Assembly: GCF_000147715.2 (NCBI RefSeq) | Contig: NC_017934.1 | Span: 1,240,001 to 1,304,000 of the forward strand | From: Mesotoga prima MesG1.Ag.4.2 | Lineage (GTDB): Bacteria; Thermotogota; Thermotogae; Petrotogales; Kosmotogaceae | Direction: 5' to 3' | DNA: 64,000 nt | Part shown: in pieces, positions 8,502 through 16,247 of the stretch | Position numbering within the stretch: position 1 is the first letter of the stretch | Layout of the letters: each line of letters begins with the position of its first letter | Translations under genes and position numbers: made by a program | Notes under the pieces: model-generated | What the model saw: only the letters and a program-made list of their open reading frames with translations | Told to the model about the DNA's origin: nothing | Databases searched by the model: none

Positions 8502-9782
8502 TTATCTCTCGTTCGTAACAAATTCAGCGATCTTGTCGACCACATATTTGATTTCTTCGTCTGTCATCTCCGGGAATATCGGCAAGGCTAACGTTTCTTC
8601 ACAGGCCCTTTCCGTTTCCGGGAGCGCTCCTGTTGGGACTCCTAGATATGCAAAGCACTTCTGCTGGTGGAGACCCATTGGATAGTAGATCGAAGTGCCT
8701 ATGCCCTGTTCCGCCAAATAATCCCTCAACGAGTCTCTCTGTTCTCTACTGAAACCCTCGAATCTCACAACGTATTGATGAAAGACATGAGAGAAGCAGT
8801 AATCGTTAGCCGTTCTCGGTTCGCCGTTCACCGAATAAGGAACGGAAGGGTAGTGTATCACCACATCGTTGTACGTTGTAGGTTGTGCGTTGTGCGAAAG
8901 AGATTGATCTTTACCCACAACCCACAACCCGCAACCCACAACGTTCAAGCCGTTTTTTGTCATCTCGGCTTGATACTTCATTGCTATTTCAATTCTTCTT
9001 CTTTCATATTCTTGAAGGTGCTTGAGCTTTGTGTTGAGGACTATCGCCTGAAGCTCATCGAGCCTCGAGTTGATTCCTATCATGTCGTGAATGTACTTCA
9101 CGGGCGAGCCATGAACCCTGAAGCTCCTGCAGAATGCAGCGAGCTCGTCGTCATCTGTTGTAATCATCCCGCCGTCGCCATAAGCGCCAAGATTCTTCGT
9201 GGGAAAGAAAGAGAAGGTTGAAAGGTCTCCGATTGAACCCGTCATCACCGTTGATCCATCAGGATAGCTCCAGCTTGCACCTATCGACTGCGCACAATCT
9301 TCTATTATCTTGACACCGTATATTTCTCTAATATTCTCGAGTCGACCGAGTTCCATAGACTGACCAAATAAATGAACGGGGATGATAGCCTTTATTCTTT
9401 CCCTTTCGGGATGTATCTGAAGTAGCTCCTCAACTTTGTCAAGATCGATGTTGTAAGTTATCGGGTCAATATCTGCGAAGAGCGGCGTTGCTCCATTTCT
9501 GGTAATAGAGCTCACAGTAGCGAAAAAAGTATAAGGAGTAGTTATCACGTAATCTCCAGGACCGATTCCCAGAGCGGCGACGGCAATAAGAAGAGCATCG
9601 GAACCGTTTGCCACACCAATCGCGTGCTTGACGCCAATAAGATCTGCTACGCTTTGTTCCAGTTCTCTTACTGCTTCACCGAGAATTACCCTCCCCCCGA
9701 GAAGCGCTTCATCGATCTTTCCGAGTATCTCTTCTCTCAAATCACTGTACTGCCTAGTCAAATCAAATAATGGGATATGCAT
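8502..9782 (-). CDS. DegT/DnrJ/EryC1/StrS sugar aminotransferase (WbpE-like)
   Basis: A PLP-dependent aminotransferase of about 426 residues. GVANGSDALLIAVAALGIGPGDYVI is the cofactor phosphate region, IEDCAQSIGA holds the PLP-ring aspartate, and FFPTKNLGAYGDGGMI carries the Schiff-base lysine. The C-terminus has GIGTSIYYPMGLHQQKCF. In the Wbp route it transaminates the 3-keto uronate using glutamate. The ATG at 9782 is preceded by GGAGG at good spacing, so I reject the longer frame. Between GLNVV and FSHVFHQYVVRFEG the protein carries an atypical stretch encoded by repeat DNA (8826-8947). The catalytic parts are intact, so the enzyme may still work. Confidence 0.88.
   Translation of the reverse strand: MHIPLFDLTRQYSDLREEILGKIDEALLGGRVILGEAVRELEQSVADLIGVKHAIGVANGSDALLIAVAALGIGPGDYVITTPYTFFATVSSITRNGATPLFADIDPITYNIDLDKVEELLQIHPERERIKAIIPVHLFGQSMELGRLENIREIYGVKIIEDCAQSIGASWSYPDGSTVMTGSIGDLSTFSFFPTKNLGAYGDGGMITTDDDELAAFCRSFRVHGSPVKYIHDMIGINSRLDELQAIVLNTKLKHLQEYERRRIEIAMKYQAEMTKNGLNVVGCGLWVVGKDQSLSHNAQPTTYNDVVIHYPSVPYSVNGEPRTANDYCFSHVFHQYVVRFEGFSREQRDSLRDYLAEQGIGTSIYYPMGLHQQKCFAYLGVPTGALPETERACEETLALPIFPEMTDEEIKYVVDKIAEFVTNER
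8826..8947. repeat. Inverted GTTGTNGG repeat inserted in frame in the aminotransferase gene
   Basis: The left arm is several copies of GTTGTRSG (8869-8898) and the right arm several copies of CCACAACC (8920-8945), so the DNA can fold as a hairpin. Next to it GGTTCGCCGTTCACCG resembles the CAACCGTCAACGGTTCTCCG repeat common in the island. Together they add about 40 codons, read as WVVGKDQSLSHNAQPTTYN and PYSVNGEPRTAN, in a loop that is variable in the family. Single copies of the same motif lie at 5930 and 8171. Confidence 0.65.
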
Positions 9783-9945
9783 AAAACCTCCACGTTCCTG
9801 TCGAGAGGACACTTGTATTTGGAGAAGATGGAGCAGAGATTGCAAACGGTCGAGGAGATGCAAACCAAAAAACCATCACTGCGTATTTCTGGCTATCTCT
9901 GCGCTCAAGACAATTCTCTCGTCCTCTCGAAAATGGTTTTTCTCT

Positions 9946-10593
9946 CTACTCAATTTGCTCAAGTTCAACTTTGCCCAGCTTGGATATGGTAAAGACCATT
10001 ACATTATCTAAACCTCTGTCTTTTGCATTCTTGACAATGTGGTTAGCATGTCTGAAGGAAGCAACAATGACTGCTGTATCATCTCTGCCGTCGACCTTTT
10101 CTGGTGAAAAGACGTGTAGATCGTGAAATGTTCCGTTCTGTTTCGCTGCCGAATCGTCTATGAAGCCAACAATCTTTATGCCCTCAGTTCTTAGAACGTC
10201 CGCAAGAATTCCTCCGATTATTCCCGCACCGTATAGATAGAAACTTTCATGATCGCTTCCCTTTATCGTGTCCAGGACCTCTCCAAAGATATCTCTCGAT
10301 TCCGTGTAAAGCTTTGCTGCTTCTTTGAGGTAAAGAATAGTCAAATACTGAAGCCTGAACTTGCCCGCTTCAGTCAAGACATATTTCATGTTTCGTCTGT
10401 TCTCCCCCTCTTTCTGAATCAGCTCGGAATCTTCAAAGTCTCTTATGTATTTATTCACCATGCTGGGAACAATCCCGGCGATTCTGGCAAGTCGTTCTTG
10501 GGAAACTGACGAGCTTTCCGTGAGAGCCTTCAGAATGCTCATTTCTCTGAAATTTGGAGAAGGATTGAAAAAGGAAAACTCAGAAAGATCCAT
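9946..10593 (-). CDS. wHTH transcriptional regulator fused to a nucleotide-sugar-type Rossmann domain
   Basis: The N-terminal 75 residues form a MarR-like winged helix (SSVSQERLARIAGIVPSMVNKYIRDFEDSELIQ, then the wing RRNMKYVLTEAGK). From about residue 115 a Rossmann-like unit follows (ESFYLYGAGIIGGILADVLRTEGIKIVGFIDDS), resembling the CoA-binding/sugar-nucleotide sensing domain found in polysaccharide clusters (PglD-N or DUF4910-like). I start at the second Met because AAAGGAG lies seven bases upstream. As the first gene of the minus-strand cluster it probably controls surface-glycan production in response to a nucleotide-linked metabolite; the ligand is unknown. Confidence 0.78.
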   Translation of the reverse strand: MDLSEFSFFNPSPNFREMSILKALTESSSVSQERLARIAGIVPSMVNKYIRDFEDSELIQKEGENRRNMKYVLTEAGKFRLQYLTILYLKEAAKLYTESRDIFGEVLDTIKGSDHESFYLYGAGIIGGILADVLRTEGIKIVGFIDDSAAKQNGTFHDLHVFSPEKVDGRDDTAVIVASFRHANHIVKNAKDRGLDNVMVFTISKLGKVELEQIE

Positions 10594-11460
10594 AGTCGCT
10601 CCTTTATTATTCATTCACTGACAGAATTATAGCAATGCGATGGGTGATAAGTCAAGTCTAAAGAAGCGAAAATTAGAGAGAACTCGCTTCGCTCGTGAGA
10701 GGGGGAGACACGAGCAATTGAGAGATGGTGAGAAGAGGAATTACGAAGAACGGGTTACTAGGAACGGGTGTGAAACAGAAGAGCGGGTTTCGAGGATCGG
10801 GTAATAAAGATCGGGTTACTAGACCCGGGTTCATGAGAGCGGGCGTGGAGCAAAAGAACGGGTTGAAAACAAAAGAACGGGTTTCGAGGATCGGGTTACA
10901 GAGTGCGGGTTAGTAAGATCGGGTTGATAAAAGCGGGTTATCTGAAACAAGTTTTGAAGAGTGAGATCCCGTGCAGAATCCCTGAACAGGAGCCCCAAAC
11001 AGGATCATATTGGGGCAGGCTAATCAGGGCAGGCTCTACGGGATGACAATTCAAGATGATTGTGCAGTTCTCTTGTAGGGGCGAACGGCCGTTCGCCCGA
11101 AAAAGATCCTGGTTGGAATTTCTGCCTTTTACGCGAAAAATGGGACCATAGGAGCCGGTCAGTCCCTGTTTTTGGTTATAGCGTGCAGCGAAAAGCGAAT
11201 CTCAGGTGATAGATCCCGTGCAGAAGCATCACGGGATGACAGAAGGTGAGTTCATCAGGGCAGGCTCTACGGGATGACAACCCCTTCTCAGGTCAACCGT
11301 CAAGGGTCTACTGTCCTCCGACAAGAGCTGCAAGACGCAATGCCAGCGGAGAAAAAGCCGGACGCAAACCACTGAAGAACATCAGTGGACGCAAGGCTCC
11401 CTACGGCAAGAGGCCTTCGAGACCTTGCCCTAATGAAACCACTTGAGATCCAATTTCGTT
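10594..11460. repeat. Composite repeat block (CGGGTTA tandem array, ATCCCGT element, GGGCGAAC palindrome)
   Basis: This gene-free stretch opens with CTCGCTTCGCTCGTGAG, then a degenerate tandem array of 14-16 base units around CGGGTT (about 10725-10945). Next come an ATCCCGTGCAG...ACGGGATGACA element (10965-11047), the perfect 20-base palindrome GGGCGAACGGCCGTTCGCCC at 11079-11098 with its constant 3' flank ending GCGAAAAATGGGACC (to 11145), a second ATCCCGT element near 11210-11280, and CAACCGTCAAGGGTC with hairpin modules GACGCAA... CACTGAAGAACATCAGTG near 11365. Short open frames here are translations of repeats. Confidence 0.8.
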
Positions 11461-12852
11461 TCAGGAAAAGAGGTCGTCTAAGGTCGCCAGGTAAACACTT
11501 GCATCTCTTGCAGCAAGTTCTTCCAGATCTGCGGTGAATCCTCTCTTGGAAAAGATAACGAATATCCTGTTTTGGCAATCGATAATCGATCCCTTTTCTC
11601 TTAATCTCTCAAGTTCACCTACGCCAACTCCAGCGTTTGTCCACTTGCATTCACCGATAATAATCTGATTTTCTCCCAGACCAAGAAGGTCAATCTCCTC
11701 TTCCTTCTTCTTTGCCGGGTTATTTCCCCACCACTTGCCCAACTTCGTAATCCTGAAGGGTAGTTCTCCCCTGACACTCTTGTACGATAAATATTCCCTG
11801 CATATGTTTTCAAAAGCTAGACCTAGATACTTGCTAAGTCCTTCGGCGATCTTCTTGTTCAGAAGTTCTTCTGTCATACCGGTTTCGATAAGCGAGAGAT
11901 TAGGAAACACAAAGGTGTACCAGAACTTAAAAAGGTTGTCTCTGATATAGTAGATCGCCTTCCGTGAAGTGATCTTCTCTGTAACGGGCACTTCTCGTCC
12001 CAATATATTCAAGTTCAGGAGTGTAGCTATGTACTTTGCAGTCTTATCATTAGGCTCTCCTATCCTTGTGCTTATCTCGTTCAGGCGAGAAGCGCCTTGG
12101 GCAATTGATTCAATTATTGTGTTGTAGAGGGAAGGTTCGCGCAGTTCCTGTCTCAACAAGAATCTCGGCTCGGCATAAAGATACGCCGATGTATCGAGAA
12201 AGTTGTTTGCAATATTCTCTTTATATGGAAGATGCTGGTTCCACTTCTGCAAATACTGCGGGATTCCCCCCAACACTCCATACGCGATAATTTTTTCTTC
12301 GTTGCTCAGTTCCGGAAAGAACAGCGAGGCTTCGCGATAGGTGAATGGCTCGACTCTCATCTGAGCAGTTCTTCTTCCAAACAAGGGGCTCCTACTGCCC
12401 AACACTTCACTCTCCATGAAACTCACAGATGAACCGCAAAGAACTAAATAGAGCCTTGTTTCAAGTAGCTCATGATCTATTAGGCGCTGTAAGACTGACG
12501 GGAAATAGCTACTAGCATTCGCCAAATATGAGTACTCATCTATTATTAGGAGAAGACGCTTTTCTTTTGCTTGGGACGCAACGAACCTAATCGCCTTCTC
12601 CCATGACTCAAAAGAAGATAGTGTGTCTTTCTGGCCAAAGTGCTCTAGAACGACTTCCGAAAAGTTTCGCAGCATCATTTTCTCGTTGACCTCATCACAG
12701 ACAAAGAAGATGCTTTCCATCTCTTTAGAGAACTCTTTAAGAAGAGTGGTCTTACCGACTCTTCGACGTCCATAAACAACGGCCATCTCGAACTTTCCAC
12801 TATTCTTTAGCTTCCTAAGAGAAGCAAGCTCTTTCTCTCTGTTGATGAACAT
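11461..12852 (-). CDS. AAA-family ATPase with C-terminal DUF234/nuclease-like domain
   Basis: A 463-residue protein of the archaeal-type ATPase family. The P-loop is VVYGRRRVGKTTLLKEF (residues about 24-40) and Walker B is LLLIIDEYSYLA (about residue 100). A winged-helix region (ITSRIGEPNDKTAKYIATLLNLNILGREVPV) follows, and the C-terminus (EEEIDLLGLGENQIIIGECKWTN) has the E-X-D...G-E-C-K pattern of a PD-(D/E)XK-like domain, DUF234. It is monocistronic and bounded on both sides by repeat blocks. Such proteins are common in mobile or defence islands of archaea and thermophilic bacteria; their biological job is not established. Confidence 0.88.
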   Translation of the reverse strand: MFINREKELASLRKLKNSGKFEMAVVYGRRRVGKTTLLKEFSKEMESIFFVCDEVNEKMMLRNFSEVVLEHFGQKDTLSSFESWEKAIRFVASQAKEKRLLLIIDEYSYLANASSYFPSVLQRLIDHELLETRLYLVLCGSSVSFMESEVLGSRSPLFGRRTAQMRVEPFTYREASLFFPELSNEEKIIAYGVLGGIPQYLQKWNQHLPYKENIANNFLDTSAYLYAEPRFLLRQELREPSLYNTIIESIAQGASRLNEISTRIGEPNDKTAKYIATLLNLNILGREVPVTEKITSRKAIYYIRDNLFKFWYTFVFPNLSLIETGMTEELLNKKIAEGLSKYLGLAFENICREYLSYKSVRGELPFRITKLGKWWGNNPAKKKEEEIDLLGLGENQIIIGECKWTNAGVGVGELERLREKGSIIDCQNRIFVIFSKRGFTADLEELAARDASVYLATLDDLFS

Positions 12853-12917
12853 TTAACAACCTCCAACACAATTACTAACTCGTAAGTTACTAACTCTAGA
12901 GTTAATTATATCATTAT

Positions 12918-13005
12918 CTGTGCAGTTCTCTTGTAGGGGCGAACGGCTGTTCGCCCGAAAAAGGTCCTGGTTGGAATCTCATGCCTATTACGCGAAAAAT
13001 GGGAC
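12918..13005 (+). repeat. GGGCGAAC palindrome repeat, interrupted by IS110 copy 1
   Basis: GGGCGAACGGCTGTTCGCCC (one mismatch palindrome) plus the constant flank GGTCCTGGTTGGAATCTCAT and GCGAAAAATGGGAC. The insertion element begins exactly at the AC of GGGAC. The interrupted continuation AGACAATAGGAGCGTTTGG resumes at 14583; the uninterrupted form is seen at 20113-20140 and 25392-25415. Confidence 0.85.
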
Positions 13006-13036
13006 CTTATCATATTCATAAGGAAAAAACTACTAC

Positions 13037-14320
13037 TCAGGTGACATTCAAGTTCTCGACCACATCCTTAGTGGCAGCTAAGGATGGATGAGCATCCTGG
13101 GAGTATTCAGGATTTGTGAAAGCCTCAGGAATTATTGTATTATTTTGTTGAGTGGTATTAATTCCTTTGGCATTGAGGAACAAGGTTTCATTGTATTCTT
13201 TCATCTTTGACAACATGGAGAATGCGATTTTGAGGATGATGTTCCCCAGTGCTCTGAGGGCATGACCGTAAGTCTTGCCCTCTTTTCTCTTTCTTTTGTA
13301 GTAGTTTCTTGCCCATCCACAAGTCTTCAGAGAAGCGAAAGCTGCGATGTGAATCATGTTTCTTAGGTCTTTGTCGCATTTCTTTCTCATCAGCATTATT
13401 GACTTTCTGCCACTTTGAAAGAGGAAGGGAATAGTTCCAGCGTATTTCTGCATCTCCTGGTAGCTTCTGAAATCATGTGTGAGATAGGCCTTTACTATGT
13501 ATGAGCCTATTACAGCCTTCACACCTGGAATAGAAAGAATGATCCTGTATGGACTATTCTCTAGGGTCTCTCCCATCTCTCCCCTTAATCTTTCTTGTTC
13601 CTCTCTCAAGGTGAGAATTTGATTTGCCAGGAACATTATGAGATTACCCTCACATGATGTATCGCCCCAAGAGATCCCTTCGCTTCTTATCCTGTCAAGC
13701 TTCTTTCTCAAGATACTAGTCATTCTGTAGTTCTCTTTGTTCAGGATCTTCCTAAGCTCTTCGTTCGAAACTTTCTTAAATTCAGTTATCGTAGGGCAGA
13801 TGCTAAGAATCCTCAAGGAGGTATTTGATCTGTACTGCTTATCCATAATGTGCAAGTATTCCGGGAAATACCTCAGTAGGACTGAATACAATCTGTTGCA
13901 CTGTTGACTATGAATTTTGGATACAATGCTGTACATAGTCACCAGTTTAGTGATCTTTGCTCCGACTCCTGAATATCTTGCCTTGAGACAGTAAGAGGGA
14001 TGTTCCTTGAAGGTAAGAGCAATCGCCTTGGCATCTAGACTATCGCTCTTTGCCCCGGAGCTAAAATGATACTTCCTGGCTTCTTTGGATCTACAAGGAG
14101 GTAAGACATACACCTCTCTCTTGTTAGTGAGAAGGTAGTCTCCTATCCTGTTGTTTGCTTCTTCGATCACGAAAACTGCCTCTGGATAATCGTTCAGCAG
14201 TCTTTCATAACCTTTAACAGAGTCTGGGATCTTGAAACTCTTATCAGCCTTGAGGTCATAGCAAGTATGGGAGTCAGCTGACCAGTCAATACCTACGATC
14301 ATACCGCTTTGCTCTTTCAT
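13037..14320 (-). CDS. IS110-family DEDD transposase/recombinase
   Basis: A 427-residue recombinase. The N-terminal RuvC-like domain shows GIDWSADSHTCYDL (first D), VFVIEEANNRIG (E) and SDSLDAKAIAL (two D); the C-terminal Tnp_20 domain shows ILSIPGVKAVIGSYIV and the serine motif PFLFQSGRKS. These are the hallmarks of bridge-RNA-directed IS110 recombinases. I start at the ATG preceded by GAGGT, seven codons... six codons inside the TTG-opened frame. The protein is identical to that of copy 2. The gene ends 31 bases from the element's right end. Confidence 0.95.
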   Translation of the reverse strand: MKEQSGMIVGIDWSADSHTCYDLKADKSFKIPDSVKGYERLLNDYPEAVFVIEEANNRIGDYLLTNKREVYVLPPCRSKEARKYHFSSGAKSDSLDAKAIALTFKEHPSYCLKARYSGVGAKITKLVTMYSIVSKIHSQQCNRLYSVLLRYFPEYLHIMDKQYRSNTSLRILSICPTITEFKKVSNEELRKILNKENYRMTSILRKKLDRIRSEGISWGDTSCEGNLIMFLANQILTLREEQERLRGEMGETLENSPYRIILSIPGVKAVIGSYIVKAYLTHDFRSYQEMQKYAGTIPFLFQSGRKSIMLMRKKCDKDLRNMIHIAAFASLKTCGWARNYYKRKRKEGKTYGHALRALGNIILKIAFSMLSKMKEYNETLFLNAKGINTTQQNNTIIPEAFTNPEYSQDAHPSLAATKDVVENLNVT

Positions 14321-14356
14321 CTCACCAACACCTCGCAATAAATGGATTAGCAGTCT

Positions 14357-14536
14357 ACGAGTACCGATTTCCCTGTTGTAGCGTTCCTGAGGATCTTTCC
14401 CCGGATGAACTTATCATTGAACCTGAAGTACTCCCAGGAAGAAGACGAGTGTTGTCCCATCGTAGCTCTTCCTTCATAAGGAAGGCTGATAGACATGAAG
14501 TCTCTACCTTCTCCCTGACTGCCACCATCATTGTAG
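14357..14536 (-). ncRNA. Candidate IS110 bridge RNA, copy 1
   Basis: Approximate limits. The target loop has TGTCT (left guide), a CTTCCTT-ATG-AAGGAAG hairpin, then ATGGGAC (plus strand GTCCCAT, 14454-14460). ATGGGAC is exactly complementary to the element's own right target GTCCCAT (plus strand 12999-13005). TGTCT equals the left target ending TTGTCT. The donor loop carries ATGATAAG and CTACAAC, which match the two element ends. An outer stem AGGGAGAAGG can pair with GTCTTCTTCCT. See copy 2 for the parallel reading with a different guide. Confidence 0.75.
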
Positions 14537-14582
14537 AAAAATCATTCCTTAGAATTCAAGTCATAGCTTATATATCTACAAC

Positions 14583-15363
14583 AGACAATAGGAGCGTTTG
14601 GGAGCCAGTCTGCTAACGCAGCCCAGTCACTCTTTGCAGAAGTGAGGCTCGCTGGCGCGAGGAAGTGATGCATCTACAAAACATTCGACGCAAGGCGCCG
14701 AAAAGCATTGGCGGTCGCAATGCACTGAGGAGCATCAGTGGACGCAAGGCTGGCAAAGAACATGCCAGGACGCAATGCCCGCTTCGCGGGGAAAGAGCCG
14801 CTTGGATAAAAAACGCTGAAGGCTGTACGCTGGAAAAAGGATGATCGGGTTAATAGAGCGGGTTTTTAACAAAAGACCACGTTAGGAAGACCGGGTTGAT
14901 AGAAGCGGGTTATTATAACTGGTTTTGAAGAGCAAGATGCTGAATCAAGTTCAGCATGACGAAATGTATACATTCCTAACAACCTCTCATGAGCAAAGCG
15001 ACTCTCATAAATGACCTTTCTCGCCTCTTCCAACCAATCATGATACTTTGCACTCCGGAACAAGAGAGACTCTTTATGAGTTAGGAGAATTCGAGGAGAT
15101 TTAAGGTTGAGACCAAACGAAGAACTCAAACTAAAGCTCTCCATTTGAAGAAGGCTTAGAGAAATTCAAGCGCGAGTATTCCTGATCCTTACAATCTATT
15201 TATTCTTTGCACTGCTAAGAAGGTAGAGCATTACATATTTCGAGAGATCTCAAGAATTACAGTTGTTTGCCTCATCGGCCGAGCCTCCTGCGATTAGGGT
15301 GCTCAACCTAACGAAGAGCACTGCACAATTAGCCAAAGAGACCAGTTCAAATATACTAAACAA
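14583..15363. repeat. Repeat block with hairpin modules and a possible gene remnant
   Basis: Contents in order: resumed palindrome flank; GCCAGTCTGCTAACGCAG and CTCGCTGGCGCGAGGAAGTGATGC hairpin units; tandem GACGCAAGGC modules with stems GCCG, CACTG and TGGC (14689-14790); CCCGCTTCGCGGG; a short CGGGTTA array (14845-14930); then TGCTGAATCAAGTTCAGCATGACG (14938-14961), a widespread intergenic inverted repeat. The 92-codon minus-strand frame at 14866-15144 contains YHDWLEEARKVIYESRFAHERLL, which could be a HEPN-like remnant, but it is fused to repeat translation and I do not call it a gene. Nothing recognisable lies in 15150-15363. Confidence 0.7.
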
Positions 15364-15606
15364 CTAATCGAAGAGAAACTCAAGCAAGTCTTTCTTTGTC
15401 ATTTCGAAGTGTCCGGCAATTTCAATAAGTATGGCGTTAAGTGTACCGGGCTTCAGCGTACTGTGATGAGGAATAGTTATATGATGCTCCCCCTTCCGCT
15501 TTGTAGTTAGTCTCACGTGGCTGCCGGTTTGACGTGTGACCTCATACTCCAGCTTTGTGAGAACTTTCAGAAGTTCTTCAAAGGTGATATCTCGAGGGAG
15601 TTTCAA
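15364..15606 (-). CDS. hicA: HicA-family mRNA interferase toxin
   Basis: An 80-residue dsRNA-binding-like protein of the YcfA/HicA family. The signature G-S-H catalytic segment is present as RQTGSHVRLTTKRKGEHHITIPHHSTLKPGTLNAIL, with the conserved histidine after Gly-Ser and the second HHITIPHH strand. HicA toxins cleave mRNA. The gene overlaps the upstream antitoxin by four bases, so the order is antitoxin then toxin, which occurs in part of the family. Length is typical. Confidence 0.92.
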   Translation of the reverse strand: MKLPRDITFEELLKVLTKLEYEVTRQTGSHVRLTTKRKGEHHITIPHHSTLKPGTLNAILIEIAGHFEMTKKDLLEFLFD

Positions 15607-15812
15607 AGAGCAATTACCTCTTCCTTAACGAAATGAAGCCTAATTATCCTCGGTAGCTCGCTTTCGTCAAAATGACATCTAATTGCGTCCCTGATGTTCT
15701 TCTTCAGCTCTTCAAGTGTTTCAGCCTGAGTAAATATGGGGTGACCTAAGGCGCGTGCAAAAAATCCAGAAACGGAATCTTCTTCGACGAGAAAGATTAT
15801 TTCGGTATCCAA
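15603..15812 (-). CDS. hicB: HicB-family antitoxin
   Basis: A short protein with the partial RNase H-like fold of HicB: EIIFLVEEDSVSGFFARALGHPIFTQAETLEELKKNIRDAI. The HP-x-FTQAET-x-EEL segment is characteristic. I choose the TTG at 15812 because GGAGGT lies five bases upstream; the frame opens earlier (15836) at another TTG that has no ribosome site. No obvious C-terminal DNA-binding domain is present, so the protein is of the short HicB type. It precedes hicA with a four-base overlap. Confidence 0.87.
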   Translation of the reverse strand: MDTEIIFLVEEDSVSGFFARALGHPIFTQAETLEELKKNIRDAIRCHFDESELPRIIRLHFVKEEVIAL

Positions 15813-16247
15813 GTTCCACCTCCGTTCTTTCCCCAAGGTATCGCTCGCTTTACGGGCTATACCAATAGATATGATTAATTCTTGAGCTGTTCTGCCCTGA
15901 TCAGCGTGGTTTATGTCGCAAACAGTTGCTCAAAAGAATTATAGCATCGTTAAGTGAGTACTCGAAAACCTCATATCCCGCCGTACAATAAGCACGGATT
16001 TTGAAGAGAGGACGCCTTGAGTCTGAGACGAAACTTCGCTTGGAGAAAAACCATATTCGAGACTTGAAAGAAGCCTCTCAGGTCAACCGTCATCGGTTCT
16101 CCGACAAGAGTTGCAAGTAAGACGCAAAGCGCCGAAGATCATCGGCGGACGCAAGGCCGCCAGAATGATAGCGTTTGGTATTCCGGAAAGGCTTGAAAAT
16201 CCGTCATCTGAACTTGATTCAGCATCTTGATCCTACTGTATAGGTCT
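15813..16247. other. Gene-free gap upstream of hicBA with a possible promoter and repeats
   Basis: A minus-strand TATAAT (plus ATTATA, 15938-15943) with a weak TTCGAG 17 bases upstream could drive hicBA with a leader of about 120 bases. At 16080-16165 there is a CAACCGTCATCGGTTCTCCG repeat, and then a GCGCCGAAGATCATCGGCG hairpin module. TTGATTCAGCATCTTGATCC near 16215 is a decayed AAGTTCAGCATGACG repeat. No gene is recognisable. Confidence 0.4.

Larger units (their letters stand above)
13004..14582 (-). mobile_element. IS110-family insertion sequence, copy 1
   Basis: A 1579-base element (counting the core dinucleotide at both ends) that carries one DEDD transposase and no terminal inverted repeats. 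Read on the minus strand the left junction is TATTGTCT-GT-TGTAGATATA and the right junction is ATGATAAG-GT-CCCATTTTTCGC. Removing it restores the palindromic repeat TATTGTCT-GT-CCCATTTTTCGC. The transposase protein is identical to that of copy 2 at 30365-31943. The few visible differences are concentrated in the 5' non-coding region that encodes the presumed bridge RNA. Its long non-coding side is 5' of the gene, which is the IS110-group arrangement. Confidence 0.93.

Noticed and set aside
10725-10945. CRISPR array
   Set aside because: The CGGGTT units are only 14-16 bases apart, the repeats are degenerate and there are no cas genes.
13188-13379. 63-codon minus-strand frame within the IS110 transposase (and its twin at 31568-31759)
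   Set aside because: Out-of-frame shadow of the transposase gene with no sign of programmed frameshifting.
14866-15144. 92-codon minus-strand frame with YHDWLEEARKVIYESRF
   Set aside because: Half of it translates the AAGTTCAGCATGACG and CGGGTTA repeats; the possible HEPN-like piece is too short to call a gene.
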